Assembly: GCA_002162815.1 (NCBI GenBank)
Contig: MAAT01000042.1
Coordinates: 1 to 64,000, forward strand
Reading direction: 5' to 3'
Length of the DNA stretch: 64,000 nucleotides
Origin: Gammaproteobacteria bacterium 53_120_T64
Lineage (GTDB): Bacteria; Pseudomonadota; Gammaproteobacteria; Pseudomonadales; Porticoccaceae
Positions 17,721 to 27,076 of the stretch are shown here, piece by piece (position 1 is the first letter of the stretch; every line of letters starts with the position of its first letter). A model generated the notes under the pieces. The model was not told the origin of the DNA, searched no databases, and was given only the letters and a program-made list of their open reading frames with translations. Made by a program: the position numbers and the translations under genes.

Positions 17721-19757
17721 ATGATCAAATCACTACTCGTCGCCAACCGAGGCGAAATTGCCGTACGCATTATGCGCACCTGCCAAAAACTCGGCATCCG
17801 TGCCGTCGCCGTTTATTCCGAGGCCGACCGCTACGCCCGCCACGTCGCCCAAGCTGACGAAGCCGTACTGATCGGCCCCGCTGAAAGCGCCCAGTCCTAC
17901 CTGAAAGCCGAACATATTATTGCCGCTGCTCAACAGACTGGCGTCGATGCCATCCACCCCGGCTATGGCTTTCTCTCGGAAAGCGAAGCCTTGATTAGCC
18001 TCTGCGAACGCGAGGGCATTATTTTTGTCGGCCCCAACCGCGAGGCGATTCGACTGATGGGCTCCAAGATCGAGTCCAAGGCACTGGCGCAAAATGCCGG
18101 TGTACCGACGATTCCCGGCTACCACGGTGCCGATCAATCCGCAGCCACCTTATTGAGTGAAGGCGATAAGGTCGGCTATCCGCTGATGATCAAAGCCAGC
18201 GCCGGTGGTGGTGGCAAGGGCATGCGCCGCGTCGACAACAGCGAGCAACTGGTGCGCGAACTACCCCAGGCCAAACAGGAGGCACTCGCTGGCTTTGGAG
18301 ACGACAAGGTCTTACTCGAAAAGCTGATTGAAGAACCGCGCCATATTGAGGTGCAACTGGCCGCCGACCACCACGGTAACACCGTGCATTTATTCGAGCG
18401 CGAGTGTTCGATTCAGCGCAACCACCAAAAGGTCATCGAAGAAGCCCCAGCCGGTTTTTTAAGCGACAAACAGCGACAGCTACTTTTCAGCAGCGCCATC
18501 ACGCTCGGCCAGGCGGTTAACTACGACTCCCTCGGCACCGTCGAGTTTTTACTCGACCAACGCAACGGCGAAGTTTACTTTCTAGAAATGAACACCCGCC
18601 TGCAAGTCGAACACCCGGTCACCGAAGCCATTACCGGCTTCGATCTGGTCGAGTGGCAAATACGCATCGCCGCCGGTGAACAGCTGCCCTGCGCTCAGGA
18701 TGACATTCGCGGTAATGGCTGGGCCATCGAAGCCCGCGTCAACGCCGAAGATCCCGGCAATAATTATCGCCCCCAGACCGGTACTATTGCTCTGTACAGC
18801 GAGCCTGAGCACCACGATGTACGCATCGATAGCGGTGTGCAAGCGGGCTCCGTACTCGGCCCCTATTACGACCCCATGCTGGCCAAGGTGGTTGGCATTG
18901 GCGCCAACCGCGAACAAGCGCGCAGTGCCTTACAGCGCGGCATCGACGGCTTCACACTCAGCGGTGTCGGTAATAACCTGAGCTTTTTAGGCGACATTCT
19001 GCGTCACCCGAACTTTGTCGACAAAGCCCTGACTACGCGCTTTTTAGAAGAGTCTTTCATCGGCGGCTGGCAAGCGAAAAGCACCGACAGTAAGACGCTG
19101 GTTTGCGCGGCCATTGCCCGCATTATGCTGATCGAAAAACAAGATACCCGGGTGCATAACTCCCCCTTTCAAACTCTCGGCGCCTTTCGTGTACTCGACA
19201 GGGCCGGTTTGGCGGGCCAGAGTCGCGTGATTCTTAAAGACGAGTTGGATGAGACGAACAGCATTCACCTTGTCACCATTAGCGGCGCACAGGGACGCTA
19301 CCAGCTCAGCGCTCAGGTAATCGGTGCAGACGAAGCCAAAAGTGAGCACAGCATCCTCGCTGGTTGGATCGGTGAGCAAAACCTGCAAGTTGAGATAGAC
19401 GGCCATAGCCTCAATTTTAGCGTCGACAATAGTGACGCTGCCATCACCCTCACCTTTAAAAGTGCCAGCCAGCGCTATCTCTGCCTCAGCGAGCAAGACC
19501 TGGCACTGGGCAAGGGCCACAGTGCCGCTGGCGGCGATAGCAGCATTACCGCCTCACTGCCCGGGCAAGTGGTCGAGATCAAAGTCGCCACGGGCGATAG
19601 CGTTGCCAGTGGCGACACCCTGGTGGTACTCGACTCGATGAAACTGCTGCATAATCTCAGCGCCGCGAGCGATGGCGTGGTCGGCGAAATTTTCTGCAGC
19701 GTCGGCGACAGCGTTGGAGGCGGTGCCGTACTGATTGAGCTAGAACCCACCGAATAA
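17721..19757 (+). CDS. Acyl-CoA carboxylase, biotin carboxylase/carrier (alpha) subunit
   Basis: From ATG 17721 the protein is 678 aa. The biotin carboxylase part starts with LLVANRGEIAVRIMRT. It has the ATP-grasp glycine loop SAGGGGKGMR near 167, FLEMNTRLQVEHPVTE near 290 and the biotin carboxylase C-terminal domain to about 450. A BT-like linker precedes the C-terminal biotinyl domain with K641 in LDSMKLLH. The usual context is EAMKM, so the site is atypical. AAAGGTG at 17703-17709 is the ribosome site, which makes the GTG at 17709 an unlikely start. The protein carboxylates its own biotin with bicarbonate and ATP. Confidence 0.92.
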   Translation: MIKSLLVANRGEIAVRIMRTCQKLGIRAVAVYSEADRYARHVAQADEAVLIGPAESAQSYLKAEHIIAAAQQTGVDAIHPGYGFLSESEALISLCEREGIIFVGPNREAIRLMGSKIESKALAQNAGVPTIPGYHGADQSAATLLSEGDKVGYPLMIKASAGGGGKGMRRVDNSEQLVRELPQAKQEALAGFGDDKVLLEKLIEEPRHIEVQLAADHHGNTVHLFERECSIQRNHQKVIEEAPAGFLSDKQRQLLFSSAITLGQAVNYDSLGTVEFLLDQRNGEVYFLEMNTRLQVEHPVTEAITGFDLVEWQIRIAAGEQLPCAQDDIRGNGWAIEARVNAEDPGNNYRPQTGTIALYSEPEHHDVRIDSGVQAGSVLGPYYDPMLAKVVGIGANREQARSALQRGIDGFTLSGVGNNLSFLGDILRHPNFVDKALTTRFLEESFIGGWQAKSTDSKTLVCAAIARIMLIEKQDTRVHNSPFQTLGAFRVLDRAGLAGQSRVILKDELDETNSIHLVTISGAQGRYQLSAQVIGADEAKSEHSILAGWIGEQNLQVEIDGHSLNFSVDNSDAAITLTFKSASQRYLCLSEQDLALGKGHSAAGGDSSITASLPGQVVEIKVATGDSVASGDTLVVLDSMKLLHNLSAASDGVVGEIFCSVGDSVGGGAVLIELEPTE

Positions 19758-19812
19758 ACACTCAAGTATTTCTATAAGCTAAGCCCACAACCCAGACAAG
19801 CCGAGGAAGACC

Positions 19813-20964
19813 ATGAACCAACTGTATTTTTCTGAAGAACAAAACATGCTACGCGAGCAGATTCGCCGCTTTGTCGAGCAGGAGATCGTGCCCAACGGCG
19901 AAGCCTGGGAAGAGGACGGCTTTGTGCCCCGCGATGTACTGCGCAAGATGGGTGACCTGGGCTTCCTCGGTATTCGCTATGGTGAGGAGTACGGCGGCAG
20001 CAACATGAACACCCTGAGCAGCGTGATACTCGCCGAAGAGCTGGGCCGCTCCAGCTTTGGCGGTTTTGCCGTCACTGTGATGGTGCATACCGATATGGCC
20101 TCGCCCCACCTGGAAAACTTCGGTAGCAAGGCCCAGAAAGACAAGTACATGCCCGACCTTATCAGCGGTAAAAAGATTTGCGCCGTTGGCGTCACCGAGC
20201 CCGATGCCGGTTCCGACGTCGCCGGCATGCGCACCACCGCCGTCGAAGATGGCGACGACTATGTACTCAACGGCACCAAGATGTTTATCACCAACGGTGT
20301 CAAAGGTGACGTCTATTTTGTCGCCGCGAAAACCGACACCACCGTTAAAGCCTCACGGGGCGTGACCATCTTCATCGTCGACAAAGGCACACCCGGCTTC
20401 ACCGTCAGTCGCGCTCTCGATAAGCAGGGCTGGCGCAGTTCCGACACCGCCGAGCTGGTGTTCGACAACTGCCGCGTGCCAAAAGCAAATATCCTCGGCG
20501 AGCTCAACAAGGGCTTTTACTCCATCATGCGCAACTTCCAGAACGAGCGCACCGTGCTGGCCGCTCAGTCGATTGGCGAAGCCGCCAAAGCGCTGGAAAT
20601 CACCCTGCAATACGTTCAAGAGCGCAAAGCCTTTGGTGGCACCCTTTGGGAGAAGCAGACTATTCGCCAACGTTTAGCCATGTTACAGGCCAAGGTCGAA
20701 GCGGGCCGGCAGCTGACCTATCACGCCGCCTGGCTCGACTCCATGGGTGAAGATTGCGTGAAGGAAGTATCGATGGCGAAAGCTTTCTGCTGTGAACTGG
20801 TAAACGAAACCATGTACACCTGCCAGCAATTCCACGGCGGCTTTGGCTACATCCGCGAGAGCACCATTGAGCGTATGGTGCGAGATGCCCGCGTGCAAAG
20901 CATTGGCGGCGGTGCCACCGAAGTGATGCTGGAGGAGATCTCCAAACGTTCCATTATCGACTAG
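19813..20964 (+). CDS. Acyl-CoA dehydrogenase
   Basis: The 383-aa dehydrogenase has complete motifs: RYGEEYGGSNMNTLSSVILAEELG near 55-80, the FAD-binding VGVTEPDAGSDVAGM near 133, WRSSDTAELVFDNCRVP near 213, RKAFGGTLWEKQ near 275 and the C-terminal QFHGGFGYIRESTIERMVRD and IGGGATEVM. Together with the carboxylase subunits it gives a set in which an acyl-CoA is first desaturated and the enoyl-CoA is then carboxylated, as in Liu (leucine) or Atu (acyclic terpene) pathways. The hydratase and lyase of those pathways are not in this window. Confidence 0.92.
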   Translation: MNQLYFSEEQNMLREQIRRFVEQEIVPNGEAWEEDGFVPRDVLRKMGDLGFLGIRYGEEYGGSNMNTLSSVILAEELGRSSFGGFAVTVMVHTDMASPHLENFGSKAQKDKYMPDLISGKKICAVGVTEPDAGSDVAGMRTTAVEDGDDYVLNGTKMFITNGVKGDVYFVAAKTDTTVKASRGVTIFIVDKGTPGFTVSRALDKQGWRSSDTAELVFDNCRVPKANILGELNKGFYSIMRNFQNERTVLAAQSIGEAAKALEITLQYVQERKAFGGTLWEKQTIRQRLAMLQAKVEAGRQLTYHAAWLDSMGEDCVKEVSMAKAFCCELVNETMYTCQQFHGGFGYIRESTIERMVRDARVQSIGGGATEVMLEEISKRSIID

Positions 20965-20983
20965 CGCCACCAGCACCAGCCAA

Positions 20984-21020
20984 GTACAAAAAAACCGGGA
21001 CTCTCCCGGTTTTTTTGTAC
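20984..21020. terminator. Strong bidirectional intrinsic terminator
   Basis: Perfect 17-bp inverted repeat: GTACAAAAAAACCGGGA (20984-21000) and its complement (21004-21020) around the loop CTC. A7 and T7 tracts flank the CCGGGA stem, so it works as a terminator in both directions. It lies 20 bp after the dehydrogenase stop codon and closes the carboxylase operon. Confidence 0.93.
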
Positions 21021-21260
21021 TCTGAGTAATATTCACTCATTAAAAAGCATTATTTTTATAACTATTCAGCGCCGTCTTCTGTCATTCATCAGCCATGACA
21101 ACCGCCTGTTTCACGCAAAAAAAAATTGCCAACTCACGCAACTTTTACCTGCTATGACTAGTCTATTCTCCGCGCACATCCACTCAGCGCTGAGGCCGTC
21201 AGCAAAGAACGACAACGGCTTAAAGACTTTTACCAACTAGCTAACTTCGGGGTCACTGCT

Positions 21261-23645
21261 ATGCCTTCACTCTCAAATCTAATTAAGCTCTCTGCCGGAC
21301 TGGCACTTATCTCCCTGCCCGGCGCTGCCATCTCCGCCCCTGCAGATGGCCACTTCCGACCCGACACCCCTTTCGGCCTCGAGGACTTACCCCCCGGCCT
21401 GACCCGAGCCAAAATAGAGACCCTGCCCCTGGCCGCCCAAGAGCGCGCCGTGGCATGGCTGAATAGTTTCTCCTTCCACGAGAGCGACCTGGCCTACATC
21501 AAGGTTGATAATGAGGGCGGCGTTTTTTATCAAGACACCGTGCTCCCCGACGCCACTCCTGACGCAACGGAAGGCACCAGTGGCGATGGCAGCACACCGA
21601 CCCTAGAAGCCGCCACCAATGTCTTTGCCCTGCACAGTAAACCGGGCGCCAGCAAGGTTTTCATCCTCGACTTTGACGGCCATGTGATTAGCGGCACCGC
21701 CTGGAATAACGGCGCAGAAGCCAGCTACTCGGCAACACCTTTCGATACCGATGGCAATTTCAACAATGTTAGTGATGCCGAGCGGGCCGCCATCCACGAA
21801 ATATGGCATCGCATCGCCGAAGACTTTGCACCCTTTGATATCGACATTACCACCGAGGAACCGGCAGCGCTCACCAGTACTACTGGTCGCCTACTGATTA
21901 CCCGCAACAGCGACCTCAACGGTAAAACCATGCCCTACAGTGGCAGTGGTGGTGTCGCCTATGTTGGCGCTTGGGGCTTCTCTAACTTCCCTTCGTACTA
22001 CTCACCCGCCCTCGTTTATTACAACAATTTAGGTTCTGCCGCTAATTATATTGCCGAAGCAGCCTCCCATGAGGCCGGCCACAACCTCAACCTTAGCCAT
22101 GACGGTTCAGCTAGTAGCACCTACTACAGTGGCCACGGCTCGGGCTACGTTTCCTGGGCACCAGTGATGGGCGTTGGCTACTACAACAATGTCACCCAGT
22201 GGAGTAAGGGCGAGTACAGCGGTGCCACGCAAACTCAGGATGATATGGCCATTATCGCCAGTCGATTGGCTTATCGCAGTGATGACCACTCGGCGAGTAG
22301 CAGTGCCGCCACGGAGCTGGTCATTGCCGCCGATGGCAGCATCGACGTTTCCAACCCCGAAACCGACCCGGCCAATACCATTGCCAGTAACAAGGGCATT
22401 ATTGAAACCCGCAACGACATCGACACCTTCACATTCCTTTCCGGCGCCGGCAGCGTCGATATCTCCGCCATTCCCGCCTGGGATGCCTTTTATCGCAGCA
22501 GTCGACGCGGCGCCAACCTCGATATCGAACTCACCTTGTCCGACGATAGCGGCGTTATCGCCACCAGTGACCCGAGCGACAATACCGATGCACGAATCGT
22601 CCAAAACCTGCCCGCAGGCCGCTACTACCTTGAAGTCACGGGGGTCGGCAGTGCCACCTCGCCCTACTCCGACTACGGCAGCCTGGGGCAATACTTTATT
22701 ACCGGTAGCGTGCCACCTGCGGGTGAAACGAGTGACACCACACCACCCAGCCCCAACCCCATGGGTTGGTCTGTGGCGCCCTACACCACTGGCACCAGTT
22801 CATTGAGTATGACGGCTCTGACTGCCAGCGATGACTCGGGTCAGGTCGAATACCAATTCACCTGTGTCGCCGGTGGTAGCGGCTGCACCAGCAGTGCCTG
22901 GCAAAGCAGTGCCACCTACCAGGCCACCGGGCTCAGCGCCAACACCAGCTATACCTATAGCGTGGGCGCTAGAGATCTCTACAATAATCTCACCACTGCC
23001 AGCAGCAGTGCCACGGCCACTACCGCCGCCAACAATGCACCCAGCGCAAGCAATGACAATGCCAGTGGCAATGAGGATAGCCCGGTCACAATTAATGCCC
23101 TAAACAACGACAGCGATCCCGATGGCCAGACCTTGAGTATCAGCGCTATTGGCTCGGCAAGTAATGGCACCACCAGTACTAACGGCAGCACTATTACCTA
23201 CACACCGAATGCCGATTTCAATGGCAGTGACAGTTTTAGCTACAGCGTCAGTGATGGTGCCGGTGGCAGCGCCAGTGCTACGGTCAACATTTCTGTCAGC
23301 CCGGTCAATGACGCACCCACTGCGGTCAATGACTCGGCATCGGTCTCCACCAATAGCAGCGTCACTATCGACGTACTGGCTAACGACAGCGATAAGGAGG
23401 GATCAGCGCTAACCCTCGTCAGCGTCGGCTCCGCAAACAAAGGGAGTATCACCATCAGCGGCTCCAGCGTCATCTACACGGCCGGTAAAAAGCGCGGTAA
23501 CGATACCGTGACCTATACTGTTAGTGACGGTGAAATAACCAGCAGCGCCAGTATTTCTATCGCTATCGGCGGTAACGGTGGTGGCGGTTCAACGGATGAC
23601 GGCGGTAGTGGCGGTGGTAAGTGCCACCCCAAAAAGGGCTGTTAA
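21261..23645 (+). CDS. Secreted metzincin-like metalloprotease with PPC, Fn3-like and cadherin-like repeats
   Basis: The 794-aa product has a signal peptide (about 1-26). The protease domain has the zinc motif HEAGHNLNLSH at residues 270-280 (ligands H270, H274, H280; E271 base) and a probable Met-turn at M303 (APVMGVGYY). The usual metzincin Gly at position 8 of the motif is Asn. After it come a pre-peptidase C-terminal-like domain (about 365-480, DIDTFTFLSGAGSVD), an Fn3-like domain (about 500-585), two cadherin-like/VCBS-type repeats (about 590-770) with NDAPTAVNDSASV, and a Gly-rich tail ending in CHPKKGC. Likely exported and degrading extracellular protein. Confidence 0.85.
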   Translation: MPSLSNLIKLSAGLALISLPGAAISAPADGHFRPDTPFGLEDLPPGLTRAKIETLPLAAQERAVAWLNSFSFHESDLAYIKVDNEGGVFYQDTVLPDATPDATEGTSGDGSTPTLEAATNVFALHSKPGASKVFILDFDGHVISGTAWNNGAEASYSATPFDTDGNFNNVSDAERAAIHEIWHRIAEDFAPFDIDITTEEPAALTSTTGRLLITRNSDLNGKTMPYSGSGGVAYVGAWGFSNFPSYYSPALVYYNNLGSAANYIAEAASHEAGHNLNLSHDGSASSTYYSGHGSGYVSWAPVMGVGYYNNVTQWSKGEYSGATQTQDDMAIIASRLAYRSDDHSASSSAATELVIAADGSIDVSNPETDPANTIASNKGIIETRNDIDTFTFLSGAGSVDISAIPAWDAFYRSSRRGANLDIELTLSDDSGVIATSDPSDNTDARIVQNLPAGRYYLEVTGVGSATSPYSDYGSLGQYFITGSVPPAGETSDTTPPSPNPMGWSVAPYTTGTSSLSMTALTASDDSGQVEYQFTCVAGGSGCTSSAWQSSATYQATGLSANTSYTYSVGARDLYNNLTTASSSATATTAANNAPSASNDNASGNEDSPVTINALNNDSDPDGQTLSISAIGSASNGTTSTNGSTITYTPNADFNGSDSFSYSVSDGAGGSASATVNISVSPVNDAPTAVNDSASVSTNSSVTIDVLANDSDKEGSALTLVSVGSANKGSITISGSSVIYTAGKKRGNDTVTYTVSDGEITSSASISIAIGGNGGGGSTDDGGSGGGKCHPKKGC

Positions 23646-23680
23646 GTAACATCCCATAAACCCCGAAAACAACCCATCTG

Positions 23681-23707
23681 GGGCAGCCTTCGAGCTGCCC
23701 TTTTTTT
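23681..23707 (+). terminator. Intrinsic terminator after the metalloprotease gene
   Basis: GGGCAGC (23681-23687) and GCTGCCC (23694-23700) form a 7-bp stem around CTTCGA, followed directly by T7. It lies 36 bp after the stop codon. Confidence 0.92.
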
Positions 23708-23849
23708 ATTTCCCACTATCTACACCCAAACTCTACACCCCTATTTTGAGAAACAATCGGCAGTTTGAGTGTCCACAAATTGCCCAAGTTTATGGCTCAA
23801 TTTATAGTGGGCTGCTAACTCTAGCAATAATCGCAGGCACAGATCTGTC

Positions 23850-25103
23850 ATGAAGCATATCCTAGTGGTCGAAGACAGCCCCATGGTACTGAAGGTTCTC
23901 AAGCAATTTATCTCTCAGCACAAGGACTTAAAGCCCCAGTTTGCCGAGACGCTGGGCCAGGCGACGGAGCTTATCGCCCGTGCGACAACACCCTTTTTTG
24001 CCTGTCTTGCCGACCTCGGTTTGCCCGATGCGCCCAACGGTGAGATCGTCGAATTTTGTCTCGCCAAAAAAATACCGACCATTGTTCTCACCGGTAGTTA
24101 TAACGAAGAAAATAGAAAATCTCTGATCGCCAGAGGTGTTGTTGACTATGTTGTCAAAGAAAGCCGCTTCGCCTATGAATACGCCGTAAAACTACTTATC
24201 CGATTAACAAAAAATGAAGAAACTCACGTCCTCGTTACCGATGACTCAGTCACGGCGCGAGCCCACCTGAAAAAACTATTAAAAACGCACCTATACCAGG
24301 TCAGCGAAGCGAAAGATGGCAAAGAAGCCATTGCCGTTCTAGAAAAAAACCCCGATATAAAACTACTGATTACAGACTACAACATGCCCATCATGGATGG
24401 CATAGAACTCACTAAATATGTGCGCCGCAAGATGGGCAACGACAAGCTAATTATCATCGCATTATCTTCGGAAAGTGATCGCTATTTATCGGCGCGTTTT
24501 ATTAAAAATGGCGCCAGCGACTTCCTGAAAAAACCCTTTATTCATGAAGAGTTTTACTGCCGAATCATGCACAACCTTGAAGAGCGCGAGTTACTCGAAC
24601 AGGTTCAGGACCATGCCGACAGGGATCATTTGACCGACCTTTACAACCGTCGTTATTTTAATAAAAAAGCCGAAGCCATGATCGTCGAAAACGAAAAAAT
24701 CGGCATCACTATGGCCCTTTGCATTCTAGGCATTGACAACTTTAACGATATTAACGACAAACTCGGCCACGACTGCGGCGACCACCTGTTGATTGAGTTT
24801 TCAAAATTACTCACAACCAATATCGGTATGTTTGTATCCTGCCGCTATGGGGGCGGGGAGTTTGCGATGTTAATGCCAAAATTTACCGCCGAAAAAGCCG
24901 CTCGACTCACCGATGAGTTTAGAGATTTTACCAGCACGCAAGCAATTACATACCAAGACAAAGCCATTGATATCACCATTAGCGCTGGGGTTTGCGAAAT
25001 AGAAAACAATGACTTTCCCACCGCCGTAGCCTCTAGCTATCAATCTTTGCGCAGAGCAAAAAAACAAGGGTATAACTGCGTGGTTCACACCAACCCTGCT
25101 TGA
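23850..25103 (+). CDS. Response regulator with two receiver domains and a GGDEF domain (GGGEF motif)
   Basis: The 417-aa protein has PleD-like order: receiver 1 (about 3-120, acidic VVEDS pocket, acceptor D55), receiver 2 (about 124-245, VTDDS, acceptor D176, KKPF Lys) and a GGDEF domain (about 255-417). The GGDEF domain keeps LTDLYNRRYF and NDKLGHDCGDHLL, but the active-site loop reads RYGGGEF (residues 334-338 GGGEF), replacing the metal-binding Asp/Glu by Gly. No RxxD inhibitory site precedes it. Diguanylate cyclase activity may therefore be lost. It stands alone, tail to tail with prmC. Confidence 0.9.
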   Translation: MKHILVVEDSPMVLKVLKQFISQHKDLKPQFAETLGQATELIARATTPFFACLADLGLPDAPNGEIVEFCLAKKIPTIVLTGSYNEENRKSLIARGVVDYVVKESRFAYEYAVKLLIRLTKNEETHVLVTDDSVTARAHLKKLLKTHLYQVSEAKDGKEAIAVLEKNPDIKLLITDYNMPIMDGIELTKYVRRKMGNDKLIIIALSSESDRYLSARFIKNGASDFLKKPFIHEEFYCRIMHNLEERELLEQVQDHADRDHLTDLYNRRYFNKKAEAMIVENEKIGITMALCILGIDNFNDINDKLGHDCGDHLLIEFSKLLTTNIGMFVSCRYGGGEFAMLMPKFTAEKAARLTDEFRDFTSTQAITYQDKAIDITISAGVCEIENNDFPTAVASSYQSLRRAKKQGYNCVVHTNPA

Positions 25104-25115
25104 AACAACAGCGGC

Positions 25116-25979
25116 TTAAAGGGGCTGCGGAGAGCGTTGAAAACAGCCAGTGCTTACACGCTCAAGCCCCGCAATATCCCGCTCTGTACTGACGCTGACA
25201 AAACCCTCGTTTTGCAATAGTGTACGCACGGCCCCGGCCTGTTGGTAACCGTGCTCAATCAACAAAAAGCCCCCGGTACGCAAATAAGGTTTTGCCCCAG
25301 CAATAATTATTTCGATATCGGCGAGGCCATGGTGAGCAGAAACCAGGGCCGAGCTTGGCTCAAAGCGAACATCGCCCTCTGATAAATGATGGTCATCGGC
25401 GTCGATATAAGGCGGGTTAGTGACGATAAGATCGAATTTTTGTGGCGCAATATCCTTAAACCAATGGCTTCGCAGTACCCGAACATTATCCAAACTCAAG
25501 CGCTGGCGGTTTTTTTCGGCCAGGGCCACAGCCTCGGGCACGAGGTCGACAGCCATTATCTGCCACTGCTGACGCTCACTCGCCAGCGCCAGTGCAATGG
25601 CTCCGGTGCCGGTACCGAGATCAAGTACTTGGGCATCGGACTTCGCCATTGCCTGGAGAGCGGTTTCAACCAGCAGCTCGGTATCGGGCCGTGGAATCAA
25701 GGTCGTGGTATTCACCTCTAAGGAGAGGGACCAAAACTCCTTCTGGCCGGTTAAATAAGCAATCGGCTCGCCATCGGCACGGCGCTGCAGCAAGTCATTA
25801 AAGTACTGAGCTGTTTTTTGATCGAGTATTTTTTCTGGCCAGGTAAATAGATAGCTGCGTGGCTTATCGAGCACATGACAAAGCAACACCTCTACGTCGA
25901 GACGAGGACTGTCACTGACCGCCTCTAATCTCGAGGCAAGGCGCAACAACTCAGCGATAGTGGGCTTGTCTTGCAGCAT
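25116..25979 (-). CDS. prmC: Release factor glutamine methyltransferase PrmC
   Basis: The 287-aa protein has the small helical N-terminal domain and the SAM-dependent methyltransferase fold with VLDLGTGTGAIALALASE (about 118-135) and the catalytic VTNPPYID near residue 188. It methylates the Gln of the GGQ motif in RF1 and RF2. It lies 14 bp after prfA, in a hemA-prfA-prmC operon, so enzyme and substrate are coexpressed. Confidence 0.96.
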   Translation of the reverse strand: MLQDKPTIAELLRLASRLEAVSDSPRLDVEVLLCHVLDKPRSYLFTWPEKILDQKTAQYFNDLLQRRADGEPIAYLTGQKEFWSLSLEVNTTTLIPRPDTELLVETALQAMAKSDAQVLDLGTGTGAIALALASERQQWQIMAVDLVPEAVALAEKNRQRLSLDNVRVLRSHWFKDIAPQKFDLIVTNPPYIDADDHHLSEGDVRFEPSSALVSAHHGLADIEIIIAGAKPYLRTGGFLLIEHGYQQAGAVRTLLQNEGFVSVSTERDIAGLERVSTGCFQRSPQPL

Positions 25980-25993
25980 CCTTAAATGACTTT

Positions 25994-27076
25994 TTATTCA
26001 GCCAAGGCGGCCAACAGCTCGGTCTGGTGTTCGGTAATTAAGGGCTTGATCACCTGTGCCAAATCGCCCTGCATTACCTCATCAATCTTATAGAGAGTGA
26101 GGTTGATGCGATGATCGGTGACCCGCCCCTGAGGGAAGTTGTAGGTGCGAATGCGCTCGGAGCGATCACCGCTACCGACTAGGCTACGCCGCAAATCCGA
26201 TTGCTCCTGAGATTGTTGTTGCTGCAAACCATCGAGAATACGCGCCTGTAGCAATGACATCGCCCGCGCCCGGTTCTTGTGCTGGGAGCGCTCATCCTGA
26301 CATTCGACCACGATGCCGGTCGGCAAGTGGGTCAAGCGAATGGCCGAATCGGTTTTGTTGACGTGCTGGCCGCCCGCACCCGAGGCGCGATACGTATCGA
26401 CGCGTAGATCGGCCTTGTTAATTTCTACCGCGCCAATTTCATCGGCCTCCGGCAGAATCGCCACCGTACAGGCAGAGGTATGCACTCGCCCCTGAGACTC
26501 GGTCTCGGGAACACGCTGCACGCGGTGGGCGCCCGACTCAAATTTAAACTGAGAAAACACATCCTTGCCGACAATGCGCGCAATAATTTCTTTATAACCG
26601 CCGTGATCACCCTGGCGTTCGCTGACAATCTCAACCTTCCAGCCCTGTGTTTCGGCATAGCGGGAGTACATGCGGTACAAATCACCGGAAAATATCGCGG
26701 CCTCATCACCACCGGTGCCGGCTCGAATTTCAAGAAAAACATTGTGTTTATCGTTGGGGTCTTTAGGCAGCAGCAGGGTTTGCAATGTCTTTTCCAAACC
26801 GCTCAGCTCAGCTTCACCCTCACGAAACTCCTCTTGCGCCAGCTCCCGCATATCGGGGTCGCTGTCCTTGAGCATGGTTCGCGCCTCTTCCACATTTTCA
26901 GACACTTGCACAAATTGTTGGTAGGTTTTACTCACTGGCTCCAACTCGGCGTATTCTATCGACAGGCCGCGAAAGCGGTTCTGGTCGGCAATAACTTCCG
27001 CATCGCCGAGCAAATGCCCCACCTCGTCATGGCGCTCGGCAAGGCGATCCAGTTTTTCTAATAGCGAGGCTTTCAT
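25994..27076 (-). CDS. prfA: Peptide chain release factor 1
   Basis: The 360-aa protein has family length. The GGQ peptidyl-hydrolysis loop is in [18 protein letters not shown] near residue 235, preceded by the [14 protein letters not shown] box. The C-terminal region has [20 protein letters not shown]. It recognises UAA and UAG stop codons in the ribosomal A site. The start overlaps the hemA stop by 4 bp, indicating translational coupling. Confidence 0.97.
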   Translation of the reverse strand: MKASLLEKLDRLAERHDEVGHLLGDAEVIADQNRFRGLSIEYAELEPVSKTYQQFVQVSENVEEARTMLKDSDPDMRELAQEEFREGEAELSGLEKTLQTLLLPKDPNDKHNVFLEIRAGTGGDEAAIFSGDLYRMYSRYAETQGWKVEIVSERQGDHGGYKEIIARIVGKDVFSQFKFESGAHRVQRVPETESQGRVHTSACTVAILPEADEIGAVEINKADLRVDTYRASGAGGQHVNKTDSAIRLTHLPTGIVVECQDERSQHKNRARAMSLLQARILDGLQQQQSQEQSDLRRSLVGSGDRSERIRTYNFPQGRVTDHRINLTLYKIDEVMQGDLAQVIKPLITEHQTELLAALAE

